Below, piece after piece: positions 1 through 6,913 of a stretch of DNA of 7,289 nt (position 1 is its first letter; every line of letters begins with the position of its first letter). Where the stretch lies: the NCBI GenBank assembly GCA_003229495.1, contig QIEB01000131.1, forward strand, positions 1 to 7,289. Reading direction: 5' to 3'. Position numbers and translations under genes: made by a program. The DNA comes from Flammeovirgaceae bacterium (GTDB lineage: Bacteria > Bacteroidota > Bacteroidia > Cytophagales > Cyclobacteriaceae). The notes beneath the pieces were generated by a model. It was given only the letters and a program-made list of their open reading frames with translations. It had not been told where the DNA came from and made no database searches.

Positions 1-145
1 GAGTAGTTTTACCAGCACCCATATCTCCCTGGAAGAGCCACATTGTATGGTCACCGGCCATTTCAATTATTTTTGGAACCAGGTAGCTTAAGTGGTGCGG
101 GCCTTTAGCAATAAACCGTTGCTCAACCTCCTGATTATTAACCAT
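1..145 (-). CDS. tsaE: TsaE, tRNA N6-threonylcarbamoyladenosine synthesis ATPase (N-terminal part, cut by window edge)
   Basis: TsaE is a cytoplasmic P-loop ATPase that works with TsaB and TsaD to make the t6A modification at position 37 of ANN-decoding tRNAs. Only the first 48 codons are in the window. Seen: an N-terminal segment, then a strand (MWLFQGDMGAGKTT) with a Walker A motif GDMGAGKTT at residues 40-48, close to the GDLGAGKT motif typical of this family and at the usual distance from the N-terminus. The ATG at 145-143 is the only in-frame ATG, because a TAA lies four codons upstream. The start overlaps the 3' end of porX by 8 bases (ATG at 143-145, porX TAA at 138-140), which suggests translational coupling. 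No Shine-Dalgarno is visible. The identification rests on the P-loop and on the porX-tsaE gene order that I recall from Bacteroidota; the rest of the protein lies off the left edge. Confidence 0.85.
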   Translation of the reverse strand, partial: MVNNQEVEQRFIAKGPHHLSYLVPKIIEMAGDHTMWLFQGDMGAGKTT

Positions 146-1671
146 TCTTCGAAGTTAAGGAAATTATTGGAATTATCATTTCCTCCATGGACACCCCGCC
201 ATGCTGAAAGGTGTCCCGATAATAGTTGACATAGTAGTTGTAATTATTGGGATAAGCGAAAAAATTATCCTCCATAGCAAAGACATAGGAAGTACTTACA
301 TTGACTTTTGGTAGATGGAAATCTTCAGGTCGACTAACAGCTAAAATATTCTTGCCATCATATCCAAGATTTCTACCCTGCTTATACCTCAAATTGGTGT
401 TGGTATTCTTGTCACCCACAATCTTGAATGGTCTTTTTACCCTGATGGTTCCATGGTCAGTGCTAATGATCATTCTTGCCCCTTTCTCCGAAATCTTGGA
501 CAAACCAGGAATTAGTTAGTGATCGATATGCGGACTCGTCATGGGCTAGTTCTCTGATCATCTGCATGTCAGTACGGGCATGTGAAAGCATGTCCACAAA
601 GTTGTAAACGATCACATTCAGATCATTATTCATGAGATTGTTTAAGTTGTCTAGTACCTGTCGACCCTGATTGACATGAATTACTTTATGGTAACTGTGT
701 TTTATATTCAACCTTAATTTGGAAATTTGCCTGGCTAAAAACTCTGCTTCATGTTTGTTCTTGCCATCATCTTGGTCCTCGCCAACCCACAGGTCCGGGT
801 GGAATTTGGCCATTTCCAAGGGCAGCATTCCCGAAAAAATAGCATTCCTGGAATAAGCGGTAGTTGTTGGCAATATTGAGTAGTACAACTCCTCACTTTC
901 CACGTTGAAGTAGTCAAGCAATACCGGCTCTATGGTCTTCCATTGATCGTACCGTAGATTATCAATTACAATAAAAAAAAGAGGTTCTCCAGCTTGTAAT
1001 TTTGGGAAAACCCGCTTCTTCATAATTTGGTGAGATAACAAGGGTTTTTGCGCAGCCGGATCGTTTAACCAATCTTTATAGTTGTCTACTACAAATTTTG
1101 TAAAGTTTGAATTGGCTTCATTTTTTTGAGTTTCAAGCACTTCAGCCATGCTCTTATTCTCGGTATTGTCAATTTCAAGCTCCCAGTAAATTAGCTTTTT
1201 ATATATATCAACCCATTCCGAATGATCGATATGATCACTGTACGCCATCGACAGTTTTCTAAAATCCTGCTGATAGCTTAGGTTTATTTTCTCAGTCACT
1301 AATCGCTTATTATCCAATATCTTCTTAACCGACAAAAGGATTTGATTGGGATTGAGTGGTTTAATCAGGTAGTCAGCAATTTTTGATCCAATGGCTTCTT
1401 CCATGATGTACTCCTCCTCACTTTTAGTGATCATTACTACCGGTGTACTGGGCTTATTGGCCTTAATCAACGCTAACGTTTCCAGCCCGGACATCCCGGG
1501 CATATTTTCGTCCAGGAAAACCAGATCAAAGTTATTGCTTTCAAACTTATCGATTGCATCAGCTCCGCTATTTACAGGAGTTATATCGTAGCCCTTATCA
1601 TTCAGAAATAGAATATGCGGTTTAAGAAGATCTATCTCATCATCAGCCCATAAAATATTATATCTTTGCAT
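138..1671 (-). pseudogene. porX: PorX, response regulator with PglZ domain controlling type IX secretion, interrupted by a frameshift
   Basis: PorX, the partner of the PorY histidine kinase, regulates type IX secretion (T9SS) genes in Bacteroidota; its PglZ domain is a zinc-dependent phosphodiesterase. The first frame (1671 down to 463) encodes 402 residues. Residues 1-120 are a receiver domain with acidic pair D10/D11, phospho-acceptor D54 (FLDENMPG), T82 and K104. A helical linker follows to about 210. The PglZ domain then begins, with IDNLRYDQW at 235-243, PTTTAYSR at 268-275 (probable catalytic Thr) and FVDMLSHARTD at 358-368. After SWF (390) the frame runs into 12 unrelated residues and stops. 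The correct reading resumes in another frame at about 503 (ISEKGARMIISTDHG) and continues to TAA at 138-140, supplying the TDHGT and QHGG motifs with probable metal ligands. The two parts, about 390 + 121 residues, plus a missing block of about eight, give the usual length of roughly 520. Start is the ATG at 1671-1669. The upstream product should lack a complete zinc site. A sequencing or assembly error cannot be excluded. Confidence 0.85.
501..504 (-). other. Frameshift junction in porX, apparent small deletion
   Basis: On the minus strand the upstream frame reads S-W-F with TGG at 507-505 and TTT at 504-502. The downstream frame reads L-S-K-I-S-E-K with TTG at 503-501 and TCC at 500-498, so the two readings share the bases TTTG. 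From memory of the family, PorX proteins carry a block like SWF-x-x-SPL-x-E-(I/L)-(I/L) before the segment matching SKISEKGAR. That block is absent here, which implies a loss of about 26 bases (not a multiple of three) rather than a single-base slip. The exact size is inferred, not seen. Confidence 0.65.
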
Positions 1672-1724
1672 GTTAGAATCTCTTTATACTAAAGTTACCT
1701 TAAAAGAGGTACTTATAATCCAAC
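1672..1724. promoter_or_regulatory. Divergent intergenic region between porX and the HD/lpx operon
   Basis: These 53 bases separate two divergently transcribed units, so promoters for one or both must lie here or reach into the neighbouring coding sequence. On the minus strand TAACTTTA (1697-1690) matches the Bacteroidota -7 consensus TAnnTTTG in all but the last base and lies 18 bases before the porX ATG. A TTG sits 23 bases further upstream, slightly too far for a good -33 element. On the plus strand I see no convincing TAnnTTTG box before the HD gene. No hairpin or obvious operator is present. The promoter call is tentative. Confidence 0.3.
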
Positions 1725-2957
1725 TTGGAAAAGAAAAAAATAATCAATGACCCGGTTTACGGTTTTATTACCATCCCAGAGGGTCTTATTTATGATATAA
1801 TTTCACACCCCTATTTTCAAAGGTTACGCAGAATCAAACAAATGGGGTTGAACGATTTCGTATACCCCGGAGCTCTGCATACCAGATTTCACCACGCACT
1901 AGGTGCTATGCACCTTATGAGTGTCGCTTTACAAAATCTTCGGCAAAAAGGTACAGAAATAAGTGACCAGGAATTTAAGTCGATGCTTGCGGCCATCTTA
2001 CTTCATGATATCGGTCATGGTCCATTCTCCCATGCCCTTGAATCTACTTTGCTATATAATGGTAATCACGAAGAAGTATCGGTAATTATTATTCAGTACC
2101 TGAACAAAAAATTTCATGGTAAGCTGAATTTGGCACTTGAGATCTTTCAGGATCATTACACCAGGAAATTTTTTCACCAATTGGTGTCCAGCCAATTGGA
2201 TGTAGACCGTTTGGATTATTTACAACGCGATAGTTTCTTTACTGGGGTTTCTGAGGGAACCATTGGATCGGATCGCATCATCAAAATGCTAAACATTAAA
2301 GATGATCAATTGGTAGTTGAAGAAAAAGGAATCTACAGTATCGAGAACTTCTTAAATTCCAGGCGTTTAATGTACTGGCAGGTTTACCTTCATAAGACAT
2401 CAGTTGCCGCGGAAAAAATGATGGTATCACTAATTCGCAGGGCCCAATATCTTATCAGGAAAGGGATAGAAGTACCCGGTACTAAAAAACTTCTGTTGTT
2501 TTTAGGCGAACCAATAAATACTAAACGTCTGGCCCAAGACCCAAGCTTACTGGACGCTTATTGTCAAATAGATGACTATGACGTGTGGTCAGGAATTAAA
2601 TCGTGGCAGCATCATCAGGATGTGGTTTTGTCGTCTATAAGCAGGATGTTTCTGGAACGGAACCTTTTTCAAATCAAGCTAAACTTCCAGCCATTTGAGA
2701 ACATCGATCTACAGTTAATTCAGGATAAGATTGGCAACCAATTTAATCTATCTGATCCTACGGACATAGAATTTTTGCTCTGCCATGGGGCTGTGAGCAA
2801 CGCTGCTTATATCTCAGGAAATGCCGGAATCAATATTCTCAAAAAACAGGGAGATGTATTGGATATAGCCCAGGCATCAGACTTACCCAACATAGCAGCG
2901 CTTGGCAAAATTGTTAAAAAATACTACCTAACATGGCCCAAAAGTGTAAATTTGTGA
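1725..2957 (+). CDS. HD-domain phosphohydrolase (COG1078, SAMHD1/dGTPase-like)
   Basis: This is a 410-residue cytoplasmic metal-dependent phosphohydrolase of the HD superfamily. The N-terminus has the family hallmark DPVYGFI (9-15) followed by HPYFQRLRRIKQ (28-39). The metal-binding H...HD...D set is visible: H57 in TRFHHALG, H94-D95 in LLHDIGHGPFSH (92-103), and D161 in LDVDRLDYLQRD (158-169). These match SAMHD1 H167, H206/D207 and D311, so hydrolysis of a nucleotide triphosphate is plausible, but the substrate is unknown; the C-terminal half (about 230-410) has no motif I can name. The start is TTG at 1725: an in-frame TAA lies only two codons upstream (1716-1718), and the first in-frame ATG (codon 40) falls inside the conserved domain. 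The gene ends 23 bases before lpxD on the same strand, a neighbourhood I recall from many Bacteroidota, so co-transcription is likely. A direct role in lipid A synthesis is not shown. Confidence 0.88.
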   Translation: MEKKKIINDPVYGFITIPEGLIYDIISHPYFQRLRRIKQMGLNDFVYPGALHTRFHHALGAMHLMSVALQNLRQKGTEISDQEFKSMLAAILLHDIGHGPFSHALESTLLYNGNHEEVSVIIIQYLNKKFHGKLNLALEIFQDHYTRKFFHQLVSSQLDVDRLDYLQRDSFFTGVSEGTIGSDRIIKMLNIKDDQLVVEEKGIYSIENFLNSRRLMYWQVYLHKTSVAAEKMMVSLIRRAQYLIRKGIEVPGTKKLLLFLGEPINTKRLAQDPSLLDAYCQIDDYDVWSGIKSWQHHQDVVLSSISRMFLERNLFQIKLNFQPFENIDLQLIQDKIGNQFNLSDPTDIEFLLCHGAVSNAAYISGNAGINILKKQGDVLDIAQASDLPNIAALGKIVKKYYLTWPKSVNL

Positions 2958-2980
2958 CAATTCAAACCCTCTGATTATCA

Positions 2981-4027
2981 ATGGAATTTACGATCAATCA
3001 ATTGGCTGAGCTTCTCAATGGTGAAGTAATTGGAAACGGTGAAACTACTGTAAATAAAATTGGCCCATTGGATAAGGCAGGACCTGGAACTATTTCATTC
3101 CTGCATAACCCTAAGTACGAATCACAACTCTACACCACTAAGGCTACTGCAGTCATAATAAATAGAAAGCTACAATTGAAAGAATCCGTTCAATCTGCTT
3201 TGATCACAGTTGATGATCCTTACAACAGCCTTACCCTGCTTCTAAAACAATATCAAAAAATGACAGAATCCGAGAAAGTAGGTGTGGAGGAGCCCGCATT
3301 CTTAGGAGAAGGTTCGATAATTGGTGAATCTGGCTACCGCGGAGCATTTTCATACATTGGGAGCAATGCAAAAATTGGGACTAATGTAAAAATTTATCCT
3401 CATGTTTATATAGGGGACAACGTGAAGATTGGAGACAATACCCTGGTCTATTCAGGGGCAAAGATCTACTCGAATTCGATTATTGGAAATAGCTGTGTGA
3501 TTCACGCAGGGGCTGTTATCGGTAGCGATGGCTTTGGGTTTGCTCCTCAACCGGATGGAAGCTTTGAAGCTATACCACAAGTTGGCAACGTTATTTTGGA
3601 AGACGCTGTGAGTGTTGGCGCAAATACTACCATAGATTGCGGCACCATGGAATCGACGGTAATAAAAGCTGGAGTTAAACTGGATAATCTAATTCAGATC
3701 GCTCACAACGTAGAAATTGGGGAAAACACCGCGATCGCTGCTCAGGCAGGAATCTCAGGATCTACTAAAATAGGTAAAAACTGTATTGTTGCCGGTCAAG
3801 CTGGAATCATTGGTCATTTGAAGATTGCCAACCAGGTAACCATCGGCGCACAGGCCGGAATCGGTAAGTCAATTAACTCAGAAGGATCAATTTTGTTGGG
3901 CAGCCCCGCGTTTGAAATCAGGGATTTCAAACGGTCTTTTGCAGTTTTCAAAAACCTTCCCAATATGGCCAACAGAATTAATGATCTTGAGAAAAAAACA
4001 CTAAATTTGCCCCCCAGCGAGAAATAG
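2981..4027 (+). CDS. lpxD: LpxD, UDP-3-O-(3-hydroxyacyl)glucosamine N-acyltransferase
   Basis: LpxD transfers a 3-hydroxyacyl chain from ACP to the 2-amino group of UDP-3-O-acyl-glucosamine, the third step of lipid A synthesis, in the cytoplasm. The 348 residues match the family length (about 340-350). Residues 1-100 form the N-terminal uridine-binding domain, with ISFLHNPKY at 38-46. From about 105 to 310 there are left-handed beta-helix hexapeptide repeats ([IV]-G-x-x-x-x style), including GSDGFGFAP (181-189) and LIQIAHNVEIG (237-247), in which H242 corresponds to catalytic H239 of E. coli LpxD. The C-terminus (about 315-348) is a short helical segment expected to help ACP binding and trimerisation. 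The ATG at 2981 opens directly onto the expected MEFTINQLAELL start. The stop is one base before lpxC-fabZ, so the two are almost certainly co-transcribed. Confidence 0.97.
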   Translation: MEFTINQLAELLNGEVIGNGETTVNKIGPLDKAGPGTISFLHNPKYESQLYTTKATAVIINRKLQLKESVQSALITVDDPYNSLTLLLKQYQKMTESEKVGVEEPAFLGEGSIIGESGYRGAFSYIGSNAKIGTNVKIYPHVYIGDNVKIGDNTLVYSGAKIYSNSIIGNSCVIHAGAVIGSDGFGFAPQPDGSFEAIPQVGNVILEDAVSVGANTTIDCGTMESTVIKAGVKLDNLIQIAHNVEIGENTAIAAQAGISGSTKIGKNCIVAGQAGIIGHLKIANQVTIGAQAGIGKSINSEGSILLGSPAFEIRDFKRSFAVFKNLPNMANRINDLEKKTLNLPPSEK

Positions 4028-4028
4028 G

Positions 4029-5420
4029 ATGAATATTAAACAACACACTATTAAAGAGCCAGTGACTGTTTCAGGTGTAGGCCTTCATACCGGGGTAGCG
4101 GCTAACATGACCTTTCAACCAGCCAAGATAGGTCATGGAATAAAATTCCAACGCGTTGATCTTCCAGATTCACCCACCGTGGATGCTGATGTTGACAATG
4201 TTGTGGATCTTTCCCGGGGAACCACAATCGAACAAAATGGGGCCAGAATCAATACCGTTGAGCATACCATGGCGGCTTTGGTGGGACTGGAGATTGACAA
4301 TGTAATGGTACAACTAGATGGTCCGGAGCCCCCTATCATGGATGGAAGCTCTAAAATGTTTACAGAAGCACTAGAGCGGGTCGGGACAATAGAACAAAAT
4401 GCCCTTCGAAATTTCTTCGAAGTGCCCGAGGCAGTTATCTACAGGGATAAGGCCAGAAATGTAGAAATCGCAGCGTTGCCGTTGGATGATTACCGGGTTA
4501 CGGTAATGGTCGACTACAACTCCCCGGTTTTAGGCAGTCAGCATGCCTACCTGAATAATATTAGTGACTTTAGCAGGGACATTGCCAGTTGCCGTACCTT
4601 CTGTTTTTTACATGAGCTTGAAATGCTACACGAGAATGGACTTATCAAGGGGGGTGACTTAAATAATGCCATAGTTGTGGTAGATCGGGAGGTGAAGGAT
4701 AATGAGCTTGAATCACTAGCTAAGTTATTTAATAAACCTAAGGTCAAAGTTAAAAAAGAAGGAATTCTCAACAACGTTGAGCTAAGGTACCGCAATGAAC
4801 CTGCCCGGCATAAACTACTGGATATAATGGGCGATATTGCTCTGCTAGGAAGACCCATTAAGGCCCAAATACTTGCCGCCAGACCAGGACATGCAGCTAA
4901 TGTAGCTTTCGCAAAAAAATTAAAAAAGGCCATGCTGGCTTCTGAGACCAATGTGCCTTCCTATAATCCAGCACTACCTCCGGTTCTGGATATTAATCAG
5001 ATCGAGAGTCGATTACCACACCGATATCCATTCTTGTTAGTGGATAAAATTTTCCACCTGGATGAGGATAGTGTGGCCGGGGTTAAAAATGTGACCATGA
5101 ATGAACCCTTTTTCCAAGGTCATTTTCCTGGAAATCCCGTTATGCCAGGGGTACTGCAAATCGAAGCAATGGCCCAGGTGGGAGGGATTTTGGTATTAAG
5201 TAGTGTGCCCGATCCTGAAAATTATTGGACCATGTTTTTAGGTGTGGAAAACTTTAAGTTTAGGAAAATGGTATTACCTGGTGATACCCTGGTATTACAC
5301 TGCGACCTCACGGCCCCTATCAAAAGAGGCATAGCCAAGATGCGTGGCAGAGGTTATGTGGGAAATCAACTGGTATGTGAGGGTTCTATGGTTGCTCGAA
5401 TCGTTCGCAAAGATACATGA
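4029..5420 (+). CDS. lpxC-fabZ: LpxC-FabZ fusion: UDP-3-O-acyl-GlcNAc deacetylase / 3-hydroxyacyl-ACP dehydratase
   Basis: This is a 463-residue bifunctional cytoplasmic enzyme. Residues 1 to about 305 are LpxC, the zinc deacetylase that commits UDP-3-O-acyl-GlcNAc to lipid A. Zinc ligands are visible as H79 (TVEHTMAAL), H261 and D265 (HKLLDIMGD); E78 is the expected general base, and K262 and H288 (RPGHAAN) match the remaining active-site residues. A Pro-rich linker (about 307-320) leads into FabZ, with LPHRYPFLLVD at 329-339 and the hot-dog-fold motif HFPGNPVMPGVLQIEAMAQ at 365-383, where H365 and E379 are the catalytic pair. FabZ dehydrates 3-hydroxyacyl-ACP, the substrate for which LpxA and LpxD compete, so the fusion sits at the branch between phospholipid and lipid A synthesis. 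Such fusions are known and common in Bacteroidota. The ATG follows the lpxD stop by one base; the end overlaps lpxA by four bases (ATGA). Both halves look intact. Confidence 0.97.
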   Translation: MNIKQHTIKEPVTVSGVGLHTGVAANMTFQPAKIGHGIKFQRVDLPDSPTVDADVDNVVDLSRGTTIEQNGARINTVEHTMAALVGLEIDNVMVQLDGPEPPIMDGSSKMFTEALERVGTIEQNALRNFFEVPEAVIYRDKARNVEIAALPLDDYRVTVMVDYNSPVLGSQHAYLNNISDFSRDIASCRTFCFLHELEMLHENGLIKGGDLNNAIVVVDREVKDNELESLAKLFNKPKVKVKKEGILNNVELRYRNEPARHKLLDIMGDIALLGRPIKAQILAARPGHAANVAFAKKLKKAMLASETNVPSYNPALPPVLDINQIESRLPHRYPFLLVDKIFHLDEDSVAGVKNVTMNEPFFQGHFPGNPVMPGVLQIEAMAQVGGILVLSSVPDPENYWTMFLGVENFKFRKMVLPGDTLVLHCDLTAPIKRGIAKMRGRGYVGNQLVCEGSMVARIVRKDT

Positions 5421-6202
5421 ACCAACCACTTGCATACATCCACCCCCAAGCCAGGATAGCACACAATGTGGTTATAGAACCATTCGTTACCATCGACAAG
5501 AATGTGGTGGTCAAAGAAGGTACCTGGATCGGTTCCAATGTGACCATTATGGAAGGTGCCAGAATTGGCAAGAATTGCAAGATCTATCCTGGGGCGGTGA
5601 TTTCCGCGACACCCCAGGATTTGAAATATGAGGGAGAAGAAACTATCACCGAAATCGGGGACAATACCATTGTCCGTGAATTTGTTACCATAAGCCGGGG
5701 GACAGTCGCTAAACACAAAACAATAATTGGGAAGAACTGTTTAATCATGGCATATGCACATGTTGCTCATGACTGCATTATCATGGACAACTGTATACTG
5801 GCAAATGCTTCTCAATTAGCAGGACACGTGGTGATAAATGAATATGCTACCATAGGTGGTGCCAGCGCCGTACATCAATTTGTGCATATCGGAGCCCATG
5901 TTATGCTGTCCGGTGGATCTTTGGTAAGTAAAGATGTTCCTCCTTTTACCAAAGCAGCCCGAAAACCTCTTAGTTATTGCGGGATCAACTCGATTGGTTT
6001 AAGGCGCAGAGGATATAAAAATGAAAAGATCAACGAAATACAGGAGATCTACCGCCACATTTTCTTAAAAGGTCTTAATAATAGCAAAGCTCTGGACTTC
6101 ATAGAGCTTGAATTGAGTCCTTCCAAAGAAAGGGATATTATCATTAATTTCATCAGAAACTCCAATCGGGGAATAATGAGGGGTTATTCCAGGATCCGGT
6201 AA
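5417..6202 (+). CDS. lpxA: LpxA, acyl-ACP:UDP-N-acetylglucosamine O-acyltransferase
   Basis: LpxA catalyses the first step of lipid A synthesis, moving a 3-hydroxyacyl chain from ACP to the 3-OH of UDP-GlcNAc in the cytoplasm as a homotrimer. The 261 residues match E. coli LpxA (262). Residues 5 to about 185 are left-handed beta-helix hexapeptide repeats. AHVAHDC (114-120) holds the catalytic histidine H118, matching E. coli H125, and ILANASQLAGH (127-137) and GGASAVHQF (147-155) are family hallmarks. GLRRRGY (194-200) begins the C-terminal helical ACP-binding domain, which ends in NSNRGIMRGY. G166 aligns with the E. coli chain-length ruler residue G173, so a fairly long acyl chain is expected, though Bacteroidota acyl preference cannot be read from this alone. 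The ATG overlaps the lpxC-fabZ stop as ATGA, implying translational coupling. The stop abuts the next gene without a gap. Confidence 0.97.
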   Translation: MNQPLAYIHPQARIAHNVVIEPFVTIDKNVVVKEGTWIGSNVTIMEGARIGKNCKIYPGAVISATPQDLKYEGEETITEIGDNTIVREFVTISRGTVAKHKTIIGKNCLIMAYAHVAHDCIIMDNCILANASQLAGHVVINEYATIGGASAVHQFVHIGAHVMLSGGSLVSKDVPPFTKAARKPLSYCGINSIGLRRRGYKNEKINEIQEIYRHIFLKGLNNSKALDFIELELSPSKERDIIINFIRNSNRGIMRGYSRIR

Positions 6203-6817
6203 ATGGAAATCATACTGGACAAAGTATCCAAACGATTCAATCAAGATTGGCTGTTTAAAGATCTGAACTATCAGTTTTGTACGCCACGTTCCTACGCCAT
6301 AACAGGTGCTAACGGATCAGGAAAAACTACTTTGCTGAAAATTATTTCAGGGATGATTCCATGTACTGCCGGACAAATGAATTATCGGAAAAGTAACGAA
6401 TCTATAGACCCTGACTCCATATATAAGTATATATCATATGTAGCTCCATATATGGAATTGCCGGAGGAATTAACACTCAACGAATTTCTGAAATTTCATT
6501 TTGCCCTTAAACCTAACCTGGAAGGACTATCTTCAAAAGACATTGCAGCTATGGCAGCCTTAGAGCATGCTTTGAATAAACCATTACATACCTTTTCCAG
6601 CGGCATGAAACAACGGGTAAAATTGGCAGTTGGTATTTTCTCCTCCACTCCGGTTTTGTTATTGGATGAACCCACCACCAACTTCGATGAGTCCGGTATT
6701 TCTTGGTACAAAGAAGAAATTTTAAGAGCAAAATCGGTGAAATTAGTCATTATAAGCTCCAACCAAAGCCATGAATATGACTTCTGTGATCACCTGATTC
6801 AATTAGGAAGCAGTTAA
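6203..6817 (+). CDS. Short ABC-type ATPase subunit with unusual Q- and H-loops
   Basis: This 204-residue protein is a single nucleotide-binding domain with no membrane segment. Seen: Walker A GANGSGKTT (35-43), signature FSSGMKQRVKLA (131-142, SSGMK in place of LSGGQ) and Walker B VLLLDEP (151-157) with E156 as catalytic base. Two switch residues differ from the norm: the Q-loop reads YVAPYMEL (79-86), with Pro where Gln is usual, and the H-loop reads IISSNQ (183-188), with Asn187 where His is usual. The ATG directly follows the lpxA stop, so it is probably the last gene of the operon. No permease gene is adjacent; it may pair with one encoded elsewhere or act as a soluble ATPase. It is not LptB, which is longer (about 240 residues) and has a canonical signature, Q-loop and H-loop. 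The specific function is unknown to me. Confidence 0.85.
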   Translation: MEIILDKVSKRFNQDWLFKDLNYQFCTPRSYAITGANGSGKTTLLKIISGMIPCTAGQMNYRKSNESIDPDSIYKYISYVAPYMELPEELTLNEFLKFHFALKPNLEGLSSKDIAAMAALEHALNKPLHTFSSGMKQRVKLAVGIFSSTPVLLLDEPTTNFDESGISWYKEEILRAKSVKLVIISSNQSHEYDFCDHLIQLGSS

Positions 6818-6857
6818 ACATTTAGTTATTTCTTACATCCAGCGTTTTTGAAAAGAA

Positions 6858-6880
6858 TAAACTATAAACTAAACTGTTTA
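6858..6880. repeat. TAAACT direct repeats ending in an 11-bp palindrome
   Basis: TAAACT occurs three times (6858-6863, 6865-6870, 6870-6875). The last copy runs into GTTTA, giving TAAACTGTTTA (6870-6880), an inverted repeat with a single central base. It lies just upstream of the possible promoter for the lipoprotein gene and could be an operator. In such AT-rich sequence chance is a real alternative. It could also form a weak hairpin, but no U-tract follows directly. Confidence 0.3.
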
Positions 6881-6910
6881 TTGACTATACTTGAGCTAAT
6901 TTTTTATAAT
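6881..6910 (+). promoter_or_regulatory. Possible promoter of the lipoprotein gene
   Basis: Two overlapping readings are possible. TATACTTG (6886-6893) matches the Bacteroidota -7 box TAnnTTTG in all but one base, but has no TTG at the right distance upstream. Alternatively TTGACT (6881-6886) and TATAAT (6905-6910), 18 bases apart, form a near-consensus sigma-70-type promoter; its transcript would begin at or next to the ATG at 6914 and be almost leaderless. Since Bacteroidota primary sigma factors prefer the first type, the second may be chance. Confidence 0.3.
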
Positions 6911-6913
6911 ACT

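Noticed and set aside
480..520. Programmed ribosomal frameshift in porX
   Set aside because: There is no convincing slippery heptamer or downstream structure, and a programmed shift would not explain the missing conserved residues. A deletion or assembly error fits better.
1714..1719. TATAAT box just before the HD gene start
   Set aside because: It is only five bases from the TTG, has no matching -35 element at the right distance, and AT-rich leaders are normal before Bacteroidota start codons.
4547..4951. Antisense reading frame of 134 codons inside lpxC-fabZ
   Set aside because: It lies wholly within a well-supported conserved gene and its translation shows no recognisable domain, so it is a shadow frame.
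6203..6817. ABC ATPase as LptB of the lipopolysaccharide exporter
   Set aside because: It is about 35 residues too short and has a degenerate signature, Q-loop and H-loop, whereas LptB is canonical at all three.
6818..6905. Rho-independent terminator after the ABC ATPase
   Set aside because: The only inverted repeat (TAAAC/GTTTA) is AT-rich and weak, and no T-tract follows it directly.
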